Position numbers and translations under genes: made by a program
Notes under the pieces: model-generated
The model's input: the letters and a program-made list of their open reading frames with translations, nothing else
Told to the model about the DNA's origin: nothing
Databases searched by the model: none
Shown here: one piece after another, positions 27,110 through 36,328 of the stretch
How the letters are laid out: the number at the start of each line of letters is the position of its first letter
Numbering within the stretch: the stretch's first letter is position 1
Assembly (NCBI GenBank): GCA_902524845.1
Contig: CABZEW010000001.1
Location: 62,001-126,000, forward strand
Direction: 5' to 3'
DNA length: 64,000 nucleotides
Source of the DNA: an uncultured Alphaproteobacteria bacterium
GTDB lineage: Bacteria > Pseudomonadota > Alphaproteobacteria > Rhodobacterales > Rhodobacteraceae

Positions 27110-27784
27110 TCAACTCATCTTCATGTTATTTATTCTAAGATTAAGACTTTTATACTTTTTTTCCACAATTTCAATAATTTCTTTATTCAATCTATCTAAA
27201 GAGCCTTTGGAGTTATCAAAAATAATTGCGTCTGGCGTGCAAATCAATGGTGAAACTTTTCGAGTTTTGTCTCTTTCATCTCTTTCCTGAAGTTTGTTTG
27301 CAATATCTCTGACGGAATATTCTTGCCCCATTTTTTTATATTGGTCTTTGCGCCGCTGAGCTCTTACCACTACATCTGCAGTGACAAAAAACTTTATATC
27401 GGCATTAGGGAAGATAACACTTCCTATATCTCTTCCATCTAAAACGGCACCGTCATTTTCATGAGGAAAGTTTCTTTGAAAATATATCAACGCTTGCCTT
27501 ATTCTGTGACTTTCCGCGAGCTCGCTTGCCAAGTTACCACAATTCTCAAACCTAAGTTCGGGGTTATCAAGGTCTTTTAGCTCGATATTTTTTGCAAAAA
27601 AAACTGCTTTGTCAGAAGAGACAGTACTTTTCGATATTAAAAATTTGTATGCTAATGCACGATAAAGCAGACCAGTATCAAGATACTGAACCCCTAGATG
27701 TTTGGAAATTATCTTTCCAATAGTACCTTTTCCTGAAGCTGAAAGACCGTCTACTGCTACTATTATTGGTTCATTTGGTTTGAT
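27110..27784 (-). CDS. cmk: Cytidylate kinase, probable AUC start codon
   Basis: Phosphorylates CMP and dCMP. Reading upstream from the first in-frame TTG (27532) shows a complete, uninterrupted N-terminus: IIVAVDGLSASGKGTIGK with the P-loop, then YLDTGLLYRALAY. The family DGRDIGSVIFPNAD follows near residue 130. Between the in-frame TGA upstream and the P-loop there is no ATG, GTG or TTG. The most plausible start is ATC at 27784-27782, seven bases after GGAG (27795-27792), giving 224 residues beginning (M)KPNEPIIVAVDG, a normal length. It overlaps the aroA 3' end by 22 bases. A frameshift or sequencing error at the start is the alternative, but no frame error is needed anywhere in the protein. 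Confidence 0.85.
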   Translation of the reverse strand: MKPNEPIIVAVDGLSASGKGTIGKIISKHLGVQYLDTGLLYRALAYKFLISKSTVSSDKAVFFAKNIELKDLDNPELRFENCGNLASELAESHRIRQALIYFQRNFPHENDGAVLDGRDIGSVIFPNADIKFFVTADVVVRAQRRKDQYKKMGQEYSVRDIANKLQERDERDKTRKVSPLICTPDAIIFDNSKGSLDRLNKEIIEIVEKKYKSLNLRINNMKMS

Positions 27785-29082
27785 AAATTTGCTCCAATTT
27801 CTTTGAACTTTTCAATAAACTCAGGAAAACTTGTGCTTATTGAATTAGTCTCGCTGATCGTAATAGGTTTTTGAGCTACTTGAGCAAGACAAATAAACGA
27901 CATAGCTATTCTATGATCATTAAATGTATTTATTAATTGCCCGCCTCTAATTTCTTTCATTCCTTTGACGGTCATATAGTCTTCTCCGAAATTAACATCA
28001 ACTCCACATTGTCTCAAGCCTTTGCACATTGAAACAATCCTATCGCTTTCTTTTACTTTCAGTTCCGCTATTTGGTTCATTTCAGTTTTACCTTCGGCTA
28101 AGGCTGCCAATACAGACAAAATAGGGAATTCGTCAATCATAGAAGCAACAAGACTTTCTGGTACTTTTACACCCTTAAGTCTTGAATATTTTACCCTTAA
28201 ATCCGCTACTGATTCACCACAAATAGTTTTCTTGTTATTAACCTCTATTCTGGCTCCCATTTTATTAACGACTTTAAGGAACCCTATCCTTGTCTCGTTC
28301 ATGCAGATGTTCCTTATAGTAATATCTGAGCCTTCTACCATTAGAGCAGCAGCTATAAAGAATGATGCAGATGATGGATCCGAAGGAACTGTGATTTCTT
28401 GTGGTTTTAGCTCTTGTAGTCCTTCTAGGTAATGGGTATAGCCATTTGCAGTTTTTTCAGTTTTAATTTTGCCTCCAAAAGATATCAACATTCTTTCTGT
28501 ATGATCACGCGTCAAAGTTCTTTCAACATATTTTGTTGTACCCCGACTATTAAGACCCGCTAGCAGTATTGCAGATTTTACTTGAGCAGAATCAACCTTA
28601 GAAACGAAGTCAATGGGCATCGCACTAGATATTCCCTCTAAAGTTATCGGCAGAAAGGATCCATTTCGAGCAGAGCATTTCACGCCTATTTCACTCAACG
28701 GCTCAATGACTCTATCCATTGGCCTTTGGGATAAGCTCTTATCACCGACAAATATTGCCGATATAGGAGTCGTCGAAATAGCACCCATTATCAGCCGGCA
28801 AGTTGTTCCTGAATTTCCGCAATCGATTACATTTTCAGGACTCGTAAAGCCCCCAACCCCAAATCCATAAACCTCCCACTTACCATCTTTTTTGTCAACT
28901 TTAGCTCCTAGTTGTCTTACAGCTTCAATAGTTCTTTGAACATCCTCAGATTCTAAGAGCCCTCTTACCGTTGTTCTTCCAACACAAAGGGCGCCAAAAA
29001 TAATAGCCCTATGTGAAATAGATTTGTCGCCCGGTATTGAAATAAATCCGGATAGCTTTTTTGATTTATACACTGTTATCAT
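27763..29082 (-). CDS. aroA: 3-phosphoshikimate 1-carboxyvinyltransferase (EPSP synthase)
   Basis: Sixth step of the shikimate pathway, joining shikimate-3-phosphate and PEP. It has 439 residues. GDKSISHRAIIFGAL (about 18-32) carries the substrate-binding lysine. DCGNSGTTCRLIMG lies near residue 86, DKSLSQRPMDR near residue 113, KESDRI near residue 345 and FNDHRIAMSF near residue 385. The DxGNSGT block reads G-T-T-C in place of the G-T-A/S-M/A of the glyphosate-sensitive class, which suggests the class II type found in Rhodobacterales. It is followed by cmk and rpsA. Confidence 0.94.
   Translation of the reverse strand: MITVYKSKKLSGFISIPGDKSISHRAIIFGALCVGRTTVRGLLESEDVQRTIEAVRQLGAKVDKKDGKWEVYGFGVGGFTSPENVIDCGNSGTTCRLIMGAISTTPISAIFVGDKSLSQRPMDRVIEPLSEIGVKCSARNGSFLPITLEGISSAMPIDFVSKVDSAQVKSAILLAGLNSRGTTKYVERTLTRDHTERMLISFGGKIKTEKTANGYTHYLEGLQELKPQEITVPSDPSSASFFIAAALMVEGSDITIRNICMNETRIGFLKVVNKMGARIEVNNKKTICGESVADLRVKYSRLKGVKVPESLVASMIDEFPILSVLAALAEGKTEMNQIAELKVKESDRIVSMCKGLRQCGVDVNFGEDYMTVKGMKEIRGGQLINTFNDHRIAMSFICLAQVAQKPITISETNSISTSFPEFIEKFKEIGANLSNQMNQ
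27792..27795 (-). promoter_or_regulatory. GGAG ribosome-binding site for cmk (decides an AUC start)
   Basis: On the minus strand GGAG lies inside the aroA 3' coding end and is followed by seven bases and ATC. No standard start codon lies within reach, so this site is the main argument for AUC initiation of cmk. Confidence 0.55.
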
Positions 29083-29121
29083 TCGCTTAGAAAAAAAATT
29101 TCACCTGAATAATTAGCAGCG

Positions 29122-29813
29122 TTACACCTTCTTGTAAACAAGATAAGAAGGAGGTACTCCCTTTATAATTGCTTTCTTCTCGTATTTCGTTTCAACACCT
29201 AAAAAGAAGCTTAAGTCTTTTTTTTTGGGTGAAATATGCAACTTTTTAAATTGATGTAAATTTGAGAAAGTTTCTTTAATTTCAGAGTGGTAATCCTCGA
29301 TGTCCGTGGCTATACAAATAGCACCCTTCGATTTTAAAATTTTAGAAAAAAATTCAATGTTAGTCGATGACAGCAGTCTTCTTGATTTATGTCTCTTTTT
29401 CATCCAAGGATCTGGGAACAGAATGTACAATCGGTCAACAGATCGATATTTAAATGAGTTCAACAGAATTCTGACGTCTCCGTGAAAAACTCTTACGTTC
29501 TCTATTTTATTTTTAAATAGAGAAAAGCATGCAGTAGCAACTCCGTTTTCGTAGACTTCACTCCCTATAATAAATTTATCAGAGTTTCTTTTTGCTAACT
29601 CTACCAAGTGTTGGCCATTCCCAAAACCAACTTCTAGCCAAATTTTTTTTTTTCAAAAGAAAAACTATTCTCCAATGAGAAGCTGTAGTTTGTATGAAGC
29701 ATCTCCAAGCCTACCTTTTGATTTTTTGAGAGCGCTCTTCCCTTTAAACGCCCAAATGTTTTTGTCAATCTAGGCGTTTTGTCGTTTTCTAAGTTTGGCA
29801 AAAACTGTCTCAA
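29122..29813 (-). pseudogene. trmB: tRNA (guanine-46-N7)-methyltransferase, split by a -1 frameshift at an A11 tract
   Basis: TrmB adds m7G46 to tRNA. The downstream frame (from 29642 leftward) carries the SAM motif WLEVGFGNGQHLVELA, then IGSEVYENGVA, and the family signature LFPDPWMKKRHKSRR. The N-terminal part (TFGRLKGRALSKNQ, ending SFEKKK) is intact but in another frame. The two join at 11 consecutive A on the minus strand (29653-29643), where 12 (or 9) A would restore one reading frame of about 230 residues. Upstream the frame can start at TTG 29813, one base after the metK stop. The cause may be a real loss, a sequencing or assembly error, or slippage by RNA polymerase at the A-run that restores some full protein. 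Confidence 0.85.
29643..29653 (-). repeat. trmB: A11 homopolymer at the trmB frameshift
   Basis: Eleven T on the plus strand (29643-29653). It lies between the N-terminal frame (read SFEKKK then a TAG) and the SAM-binding frame. Adding one A joins them exactly. Confidence 0.9.
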
Positions 29814-29814
29814 A

Positions 29815-30981
29815 TTAAAGATTTTTTGATAGCTGATCTACTAGATCCGTTTTCTCCCAAGAAAACCCGCCATCCATCTCAGGTGCTCTTCCAAAATGCC
29901 CATAGGCTGCGGTTCTTTCGTATATTGGTTTTCTCAAACCTAGTTTTTCGATTATGCCCTTCGGAGACAAATCTACTATCTTTGGCAAGCATTCTTCCAA
30001 TTTTTTTTCATACTTTGTTGCACTACCATAAGTATCTACGTAAATTGATAGTGGCTCAGCAACCCCGATCGCATAAGAAAGTTGAATAAGGCACTTCGGT
30101 GCAATTCCTGCGGCCACAATATTTTTGGCTAAATACCTAGAAATATAAGCTGCTGATCGATCCACCTTAGTTGGGTCCTTACCAGAAAATGCTCCTCCTC
30201 CATGTGGCGCTGCTCCACCATAAGTATCCACAATAATTTTTCTTCCGGTCAAGCCGGCATCACCATCAGGCCCTCCTATAACAAACTTTCCGGTAGGATT
30301 TATATGCCAAACAGTATCTTTGGAAATCCATTCGTCTGGAATTACCTCCAAGATATATGGCTCTACTATTTCTTTTACATCTCGGGAAGAAAGTGATGCA
30401 TCAAGGTGCTGAGTAGACAAAACTATTGACGTTACACTGACAGGACTTCCGTTTTCATATTTCATTGTAAGTTGGGATTTGGAGTCTGGTCCCAAATTGG
30501 TCTCAATATTACCATGTCTAGCATCTGCCAGAGATTTCAAAATCAAATGAGAATAATGTATAGGCGCAGGCATTAACTCTTCTGTCTCATTCACTGCATA
30601 CCCAAACATTATGCCCTGGTCACCAGCTCCATCTCTATCAACTCCTTGCGAAATATCACTAGATTGTTGATGGATAAAGTCTGACACGTTTAGGTTATTC
30701 CAGTGAAATCCTTCCTGTTCATACCCAATATTTTTAACTACATTCACAACAAGAGGCTTTATCTCGGAAGCAAGAGATTGAGAATCCGTATCAGATCTTA
30801 ACCCCACCTCTCCCCCTACGATAACGGTGTTGGTAGTAGCAAAAGTTTCACACGCTACTCTGGCAAAGCTATCCTTTTTTAAACAGAAGTCTAAAACCGC
30901 ATCGGATATTCTGTCACAAATTTTGTCTGGGTGACCTTCTGAAACTGACTCGGAGGTAAACGTGTAATCTTTTCTAGCCAC
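29815..30981 (-). CDS. metK: S-adenosylmethionine synthetase
   Basis: Makes S-adenosylmethionine from methionine and ATP. It has 388 residues. [21 protein letters not shown] at the N-terminus (split here as [11 protein letters not shown] and DRISDAVLD) carries the ATP-binding histidine. [12 protein letters not shown] lies near residue 118 and [19 protein letters not shown] near residue 258. GTG start with AGGA upstream. It follows lnt by nine bases, so there is no room for a SAM riboswitch in front of it. The trmB remnant begins one base after its stop. Confidence 0.96.
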   Translation of the reverse strand: MARKDYTFTSESVSEGHPDKICDRISDAVLDFCLKKDSFARVACETFATTNTVIVGGEVGLRSDTDSQSLASEIKPLVVNVVKNIGYEQEGFHWNNLNVSDFIHQQSSDISQGVDRDGAGDQGIMFGYAVNETEELMPAPIHYSHLILKSLADARHGNIETNLGPDSKSQLTMKYENGSPVSVTSIVLSTQHLDASLSSRDVKEIVEPYILEVIPDEWISKDTVWHINPTGKFVIGGPDGDAGLTGRKIIVDTYGGAAPHGGGAFSGKDPTKVDRSAAYISRYLAKNIVAAGIAPKCLIQLSYAIGVAEPLSIYVDTYGSATKYEKKLEECLPKIVDLSPKGIIEKLGLRKPIYERTAAYGHFGRAPEMDGGFSWEKTDLVDQLSKNL

Positions 30982-30990
30982 CTAAATTTC

Positions 30991-32511
30991 CTATTTTTTT
31001 CTATTCAACACTGAATAATATAAAATTGGAAGCAATAAAAGTATTAAATGGAAATAGGATGAAATGTTTTTCCCAATAGTTGTATAAAACGTATTTTTTC
31101 TTTTAAAGTTGAAAGCAAGCTTAACATCTAAAAAGTCCCTTTTGTTCAATTCAATATATTTTTCAATTTTTCCATTCTCAGAAATCTTGGCGGAAATACC
31201 ATTATTTGAAACTCTTATAAGGGTAATATTATTTTCCAAAGCCCTCATTCTTGCAATATTTAGGTGTTGTTTAGGGCCACCATCGTTCCCAAACCAAGCA
31301 TCATTTGTTATGTTTAATATCCAACGTGCTTCTTTTACCTCTCCTAAAATTTCATTTGAAAATAGCGCCTCGTAACAAATAAGCGGGAGAAAGGCTGGAA
31401 ATCCTGAATTTTTGATCAACTCTAGACCGGTTCCACTACTAAAGCCATCAATCAAACGATAGCTATTACCAAAGATATTAAAGTACCTCATTAATCCTCC
31501 TAATGGCACATATTCTCCAAAAGGGACTAGAAATGTTTTGTCATAAATACTCTGTATCTCTCCTTTACCATCTATCAAAAAAATTGCGTTAAATAATTTT
31601 TTAGCATTTCGGTTGAAGCGCAAAGCTCCAAATAACAACGGAGATCCTAACTGCGCGGCAATGGTTTTAAGTTTCTCTGGATTCTCTTCCGGAAGCCAGT
31701 AAACAGCAGTTTCTGGCCAAACAACTAAATCAGGTTTTGGGCTTTTATTGCTTAGGCCAATTAATATTTCTAGATGACGTAATTCATTCTCCTTTTTCCA
31801 CTTATCCTTCTGTTTGATGTTAGGTTGAACTAACCTTACAGTTAAATTTTCGCTAGTTTCTTCGGGGCCTTTTTCTAGGTAATTATTTTCTAAACCAAAA
31901 AACGCAGTGAGAAGAAAAACAATCTTAAACACATTACCTGGGATTGAAGAGTATAACAAGTTGATGCCCACTATAATGATGATGGAATTTAAAATATATG
32001 GTCCAAACCACGTTACAAAAAAGGATACAGGGGTATCTAGCCACCCGTAAGATAGTATTGCCCATGGAAATCCTGAGAACAAGTAACATCTCAACAATTC
32101 CGCTAATGCAAAAAGAATTGATAAACAAAATACTTTTTTACTGTTCTCTTGTTCATCTTTCATTAAATAGTTTGAAAGGTAAAATGCAATAGCCCAAAAA
32201 AGAGAGAGCGCTGAGACAAAAAGAAAATAAGCAAACGGTGCCAACCAAATATTCTTTTGAGGGTCAACCAAGAATGGGTTTATTATCCAGCTGAATGTTA
32301 ATCCGAAATAACCCATACCAAAAGTAAACCCACTAAATAAATGTTGTTTAGAGGTTTTTAAAAACCTTATTACCAATAGGGGAACCAAAGGTAATACCAA
32401 AAATGTGCAATAGGGTAAGTTAAAAGGTTCTTGTGTAAAGGCTAATGCTAAGCCTAATAAAAAAAATCTCAAAAAAGCAGACTTTGAAAGCGTTATTATC
32501 CTAGATATCAC
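30991..32511 (-). CDS. lnt: Apolipoprotein N-acyltransferase
   Basis: Adds the third acyl chain to lipoproteins in the inner membrane. It has 506 residues: about seven membrane helices (1-190), a periplasmic carbon-nitrogen hydrolase domain (about 220-470), and a closing membrane helix. The catalytic triad is visible: Glu in VVWPETAVYW (about 267), Lys in YDKTFLVPFGEYVP (about 330), Cys in LICYEALFS (about 380). GTG start three bases after the corC stop. It sits in the conserved corC-lnt-metK order. Confidence 0.93.
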   Translation of the reverse strand: MISRIITLSKSAFLRFFLLGLALAFTQEPFNLPYCTFLVLPLVPLLVIRFLKTSKQHLFSGFTFGMGYFGLTFSWIINPFLVDPQKNIWLAPFAYFLFVSALSLFWAIAFYLSNYLMKDEQENSKKVFCLSILFALAELLRCYLFSGFPWAILSYGWLDTPVSFFVTWFGPYILNSIIIIVGINLLYSSIPGNVFKIVFLLTAFFGLENNYLEKGPEETSENLTVRLVQPNIKQKDKWKKENELRHLEILIGLSNKSPKPDLVVWPETAVYWLPEENPEKLKTIAAQLGSPLLFGALRFNRNAKKLFNAIFLIDGKGEIQSIYDKTFLVPFGEYVPLGGLMRYFNIFGNSYRLIDGFSSGTGLELIKNSGFPAFLPLICYEALFSNEILGEVKEARWILNITNDAWFGNDGGPKQHLNIARMRALENNITLIRVSNNGISAKISENGKIEKYIELNKRDFLDVKLAFNFKRKNTFYTTIGKNISSYFHLILLLLPILYYSVLNRKK

Positions 32512-32514
32512 TAA

Positions 32515-33324
32515 TCAACTTCTTAAATTTAGCCTCAACCTTTTTATGCTTCGAGGATCTGCCTCTAATACTGAAAATTCATTTCCTGAGGAGTCTGCTA
32601 CAACCTCACCTCGGGATGGTATTCGATTGGTAATGTTAAACACTAAGCCTCCAATAGTATCATATTCCTCACCATTTCTTTTTTTAGTTAAATCCACACC
32701 AGTCTGTGATTTAAAATCCTCTAAATTAAGCCTAGCGTTCACTATGAAGACATTTTCTTTTTCTCTACTCCATAATAGATCTTCTTTAAGCTCATGTTCA
32801 TCATTGATCTCGCCAACTATTTGCTCTAAAAGATCTTCAATTGTCAGAAGACCCTCGACTCCTCCATATTCATCGATAACCAGAGACATATGAATTCGCT
32901 CAGCTTGCATCTTTTGTAAGAGGGTGCCCAACGTCATAGAAGGAGGAACATATATCAAAGGCCTAATTAAATCTGTAATATTAAATTTTTTCTGTCTACC
33001 AAATCCGTTTCTGAGCGCCAGATCTTTTAAATGCACAAAACCAATTGGGTTATCAAGGGTGCTTTTGAATATAGGCAACCTAGTTAAGTTCGACTCCCTA
33101 AATATTTTTGTTAGCTCGGATAAAGAAATCTTGTCAGGTGCAGCTACAATATCAGCTTTTGGAATAGCCACGTCATCCACTCTTTGATTATGCAGATTAA
33201 AAGATATTTCTTTTTGGACTAAGTTTTTAACCGAAGGTTCTGTCGACTTATTCTCAGTGAAATTTTCAGATTTGTTTCTGAAAGACATGCTATCGAGAAA
33301 TTTTCTCACTATCAATTTTAACAT
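32515..33324 (-). CDS. corC: CBS-domain protein of the CorC/HlyC family
   Basis: A 269-residue cytosolic protein with two CBS domains (about 60-180: VAIPKADIVAAP, LTRLPIFKSTLDNPIGFVHLKDL, IHMSLVIDEYGGVEGLLTIEDLLEQIVGEI) and a C-terminal transporter-associated CorC_HlyC domain (about 190-265). The family is tied to magnesium and cobalt efflux or to membrane-linked regulation. The frame opens at a TTG (33333), but the ATG at 33324 (MLKLIVRK) is preferred. It follows ybeY by 16 bases. Confidence 0.88.
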   Translation of the reverse strand: MLKLIVRKFLDSMSFRNKSENFTENKSTEPSVKNLVQKEISFNLHNQRVDDVAIPKADIVAAPDKISLSELTKIFRESNLTRLPIFKSTLDNPIGFVHLKDLALRNGFGRQKKFNITDLIRPLIYVPPSMTLGTLLQKMQAERIHMSLVIDEYGGVEGLLTIEDLLEQIVGEINDEHELKEDLLWSREKENVFIVNARLNLEDFKSQTGVDLTKKRNGEEYDTIGGLVFNITNRIPSRGEVVADSSGNEFSVLEADPRSIKRLRLNLRS

Positions 33325-33340
33325 AAAAATCAAACTCTAA

Positions 33341-33844
33341 TTAAATACTATTATACTTTGGTCTGTTTGACAGGACTGAGTTTAAAACTCTAGTCTCCAT
33401 TAACTGCATTTTTGAAGTCCTCACTGAAAAGTCATGATCATAACCCAACAAATGTAGTATTGCGTGAACTAATAGCTTGCTGCAATATTTTTCGAAAGGG
33501 ATATTTTGGAAACATGCTTCTCTCGCACATCTGTCATAAGATATTGCTATATCCCCTAAAAACAAATAATTATTTTTATCGTACGAACAATAACATGGAT
33601 CAATGCTAAACAAATAATCTATAGCCGGCCACGCTAAAACATTAGTTGCTTTATTTTTTTTTCTGTAAATCTTGTTAAGTTCTTTAATTTTTCCATCACT
33701 GCAAGCCAGAATCGACAGCGAAAAATCATTTAACCTCATCTGATGAATTTGAATCACTTTAGATGCCAACGAAGTCACGTAGCTTCTTAAATTGTAGCGT
33801 TTCCACCTTGGATCATTATAATTAATTGATACTCTAACGGTCAT
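33341..33844 (-). CDS. ybeY: Endoribonuclease YbeY (rRNA maturation factor)
   Basis: Metal-dependent RNase acting in 16S rRNA 3' maturation and ribosome quality control. The zinc site HAILHLLGYDHDF (HxxxHxxxxxH) lies near residue 129. NKIYRKKNKATNVLAWPA near residue 67 is the family's 'LN..yR..d.aTDVLSFP' block. The longer frame begins within phoH at 33880, but ATG 33844 (MTVRVSINY), four bases after the phoH stop, fits the family and gives 167 residues. Confidence 0.92.
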   Translation of the reverse strand: MTVRVSINYNDPRWKRYNLRSYVTSLASKVIQIHQMRLNDFSLSILACSDGKIKELNKIYRKKNKATNVLAWPAIDYLFSIDPCYCSYDKNNYLFLGDIAISYDRCAREACFQNIPFEKYCSKLLVHAILHLLGYDHDFSVRTSKMQLMETRVLNSVLSNRPKYNSI

Positions 33845-33848
33845 TTTT

Positions 33849-34859
33849 TTATTTTTCTGAGCTTTTGCTTTGTATCGCATTCTTTTCGTAAGCTATAGCT
33901 ATTTTTCTTACTAAAGAGTGCCTCACAATATCAACATCATCGAATTTAATAAAATCAATTTCTTTCATTTTTGATAGAATTTCAGATGCTTCAACCAATC
34001 CGCTCTTAAATCCTTTTGGCAGGTCAATTTGAGTTATATCACCTGTCACGACCATTCTTGAACCTATGCCTAGTCTGGTTAAAAACATTTTCATCTGGGA
34101 GGGCGAAGCATTTTGGCCTTCATCTAAAACGATAAATGAATCTTTTAGTGTCCTCCCTCGCATGAAGGCTAATGGGGCAATTTCTATTGAGCCCCTTTCA
34201 TACATTTTTGATACAACTTTACTCGGTAGGAAATCATTCAGCGCGTCATAGAGAGGTTGCATATATGGATCTACTTTTTCTTTCATGTCACCGGGCAAAA
34301 ACCCCAATCTCTCTCCTGCCTCGACAGCTGGCCTAGTTAAGACAATTTTCTCTACTAATCCTTGAGAAAACAAAGAAACACCCACCGCAATTGCTAAATA
34401 TGTTTTTCCTGTTCCAGCGGGACCAATACCAAAAACCAGTTCTTTAGTTAGCATAGAGTCAATAAAGTGATTCTGATTGCTTGATTTTGCCAGCACTAAT
34501 TTTTTTTGAGTTTTGATTTCTAGGTAATTTTCTTTATTATTCACACCTTCATCAATTATTTTTTTATTTTTAATTCGCCTAACTTTCTGATCTTCAAACT
34601 GCTGAAAATAAATTTCCAGCTCACGTTCATCTAAAGTTTTTCCACGTTCAAGATCTGAATATAAATCACTAATTAACTTTCTGGTAATATCACAATCACT
34701 CTTAGCTCCATAGATTGACAAGGCATTTCCTCGACGCACTATCTGAACTCCAGCCCAGCTTTCAATCTTAGAAAGATTTATGTCTAACTGACCACAGAGT
34801 TCAATCAGCAACTTGTTAGAACTTAACCGGAGAGTATCTGAGCTTTCTATAAAACCCAT
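33849..34859 (-). CDS. phoH: PhoH-family ATPase (PhoL/YbeZ)
   Basis: P-loop ATPase and probable RNA helicase that works with YbeY. It has 336 residues: a KH-like N-terminal domain (about 20-90, with the VQIVRRGNALSIYGA block), Walker A GIGPAGTGKTYLAIA (about 144-158), TRPAVEAGERLGFLPGD near residue 180 and Walker B FIVLDEGQNA near residue 246. MVVTGDITQIDLP lies near residue 271. miaB lies 72 bases upstream and ybeY four bases downstream, the usual order. Confidence 0.94.
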   Translation of the reverse strand: MGFIESSDTLRLSSNKLLIELCGQLDINLSKIESWAGVQIVRRGNALSIYGAKSDCDITRKLISDLYSDLERGKTLDERELEIYFQQFEDQKVRRIKNKKIIDEGVNNKENYLEIKTQKKLVLAKSSNQNHFIDSMLTKELVFGIGPAGTGKTYLAIAVGVSLFSQGLVEKIVLTRPAVEAGERLGFLPGDMKEKVDPYMQPLYDALNDFLPSKVVSKMYERGSIEIAPLAFMRGRTLKDSFIVLDEGQNASPSQMKMFLTRLGIGSRMVVTGDITQIDLPKGFKSGLVEASEILSKMKEIDFIKFDDVDIVRHSLVRKIAIAYEKNAIQSKSSEK

Positions 34860-34931
34860 ATTATTTATATAACGACCCCATCACCTATATATTATAATCA
34901 TAAGAAAATTATTCAATGTTTCAGTTGCAAT

Positions 34932-36239
34932 TTATTTTAAAACGCCTCTCAACGAATGTGACATAACTGCATTAATTTCCACCCTCCGTATATCTCCTAC
35001 TATATTTTCTTTACTCACAACAGTAACGGGAGAAAAGTGTTCTGTCCTACCAACATACTCATTAATTCCCCTACCAATTTTTTCAAACAACACATTGTGT
35101 TGTCTATTCTTCTGTCTCTCAAGAAAGGTCGTTTGCTGCTTAGTTAATAAATCTTGTAATACGTGCAATCGTCTTTTTTTTACATCCTCGTCGAGTTCTT
35201 CTTTTCTCGAAGCTGGTGTCCCAGGTCGTGACGAATAGTTGAAACTGTAAGCTTGGGCGAACTGAACTTGTTCACATAAATCAATAGTTTCTTGAAAATC
35301 TTTTTCAGTTTCTCCAGGATATCCCACTATGAAGTCACTCGAAAAGCAAATATCTTTTCGTATCACTCTCAGCTTATTAATGATTTCTACATATTCTTCA
35401 ACAATATGTCCTCTATTCATTGACTTCAGAATTCTATTACTTCCGGATTGAACGGGTAGATGTAAAAAAGGCATTAATTTTGAAATATTACCGAAAGCTC
35501 TTATCAACTCATCAGTCATATCTCTGGGGTGGGAGGTCATGAAGCGAATTCTCTTGATATCATCTATCTCTGCCAAAGAATAAATCAATGATGGAAAACT
35601 TATTCCCTCAAAATTATATGAATTAACATTTTGTCCTAAAAGAATTACCTCTTTTACACCCTTTTTTGCACTTTCTATTATTTCTCTTAAAATGTCTTTA
35701 TGACTTCTCGATACTTCTTTACCTCTTGTATATGGAACAACACAAAACGTACAAAATTTGTCACAGCCTTCTTGAATTGTGACAAACGCCGATGGCTTAG
35801 GTTTCACTGCCAAGGACGCAATGCTTTGAAATTTATCTAAAGCTTCGAAGTTCGTTTCAATTATATTTTTCTCACCATCATTTACCTTAGAAATAATCTC
35901 TGGGAATTTATGGTATGATTGAGGACCAACAATAAAATCGACAGCCGGCTGTCTATCAAATATTTCTAAAGATTCTGCTTGTGCTACGCAGCCTGTTACA
36001 CCGATTTTTAAATCCGTTTTGTGATCCTTAATTTTTTTTACTCTACCCAGCTCTGAGTATACTTTCTCAGCAGCTTTCTCCCTAATATTGCAAGTATTGA
36101 GCAACACCATATCTGCTTCTTGAATGTCACCTGTTTGTTGGTAGTGATTTTTTTCTAAGTCTAATAGTAACTTTTCGCTGTCATATTCATTCATTTGACA
36201 GCCGTATGTTTTTATAAAAACTTTCTTTTTGTTAGACAT
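34932..36239 (-). CDS. miaB: tRNA-2-methylthio-N6-dimethylallyladenosine synthase
   Basis: Radical-SAM methylthiotransferase modifying A37 of tRNAs that read UNN codons. It has 435 residues. The N-terminal domain carries three Fe-S cysteines (TYGCQMNEYDS, LLNTCNIREKA, VTGCVAQ). The radical-SAM CxxxCxxC lies in EGCDKFCTFCVVPYTRGKE near residue 160. HLPVQSGSNRILKSMNRGH near residue 265, DFIVGYPGET near residue 305 and a C-terminal TRAM domain (about 375-435) complete it. MiaB rather than MtaB/RimO is supported by IRE..AEKVYSELG and by the phoH-ybeY neighbourhood. Confidence 0.95.
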   Translation of the reverse strand: MSNKKKVFIKTYGCQMNEYDSEKLLLDLEKNHYQQTGDIQEADMVLLNTCNIREKAAEKVYSELGRVKKIKDHKTDLKIGVTGCVAQAESLEIFDRQPAVDFIVGPQSYHKFPEIISKVNDGEKNIIETNFEALDKFQSIASLAVKPKPSAFVTIQEGCDKFCTFCVVPYTRGKEVSRSHKDILREIIESAKKGVKEVILLGQNVNSYNFEGISFPSLIYSLAEIDDIKRIRFMTSHPRDMTDELIRAFGNISKLMPFLHLPVQSGSNRILKSMNRGHIVEEYVEIINKLRVIRKDICFSSDFIVGYPGETEKDFQETIDLCEQVQFAQAYSFNYSSRPGTPASRKEELDEDVKKRRLHVLQDLLTKQQTTFLERQKNRQHNVLFEKIGRGINEYVGRTEHFSPVTVVSKENIVGDIRRVEINAVMSHSLRGVLK

Positions 36240-36319
36240 CTATAGCACCTAGTCTAAAATATTATTAAAATACTGAGTACGATTTATTAAACCTTTTTTT
36301 TACAAAAGGAAAGAATTTT

Positions 36320-36326
36320 GGGGGGG
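36320..36326 (+). promoter_or_regulatory. G7 tract serving as ribosome-binding site of the dehydrogenase gene
   Basis: Seven G end two bases before the ATG at 36329. They can pair with the anti-Shine-Dalgarno as GGGG, but the spacing is unusually short. AAGGA further upstream (about 36306-36310) is too distant for a normal site. Confidence 0.45.
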
Positions 36327-36328
36327 AT

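Noticed and set aside
27110-27532. cmk as a truncated gene starting at TTG 27532
   Set aside because: Translating the bases upstream in the same frame gives the complete P-loop and LDTG region with no stop, so the gene is intact.
28022-28432. Plus-strand 136-residue frame over aroA
   Set aside because: Antisense of conserved EPSP synthase; no ribosome-binding site and shadow-type composition.
30982-30990. SAM riboswitch in front of metK
   Set aside because: Only nine bases separate lnt and metK, so no leader structure can fit there.
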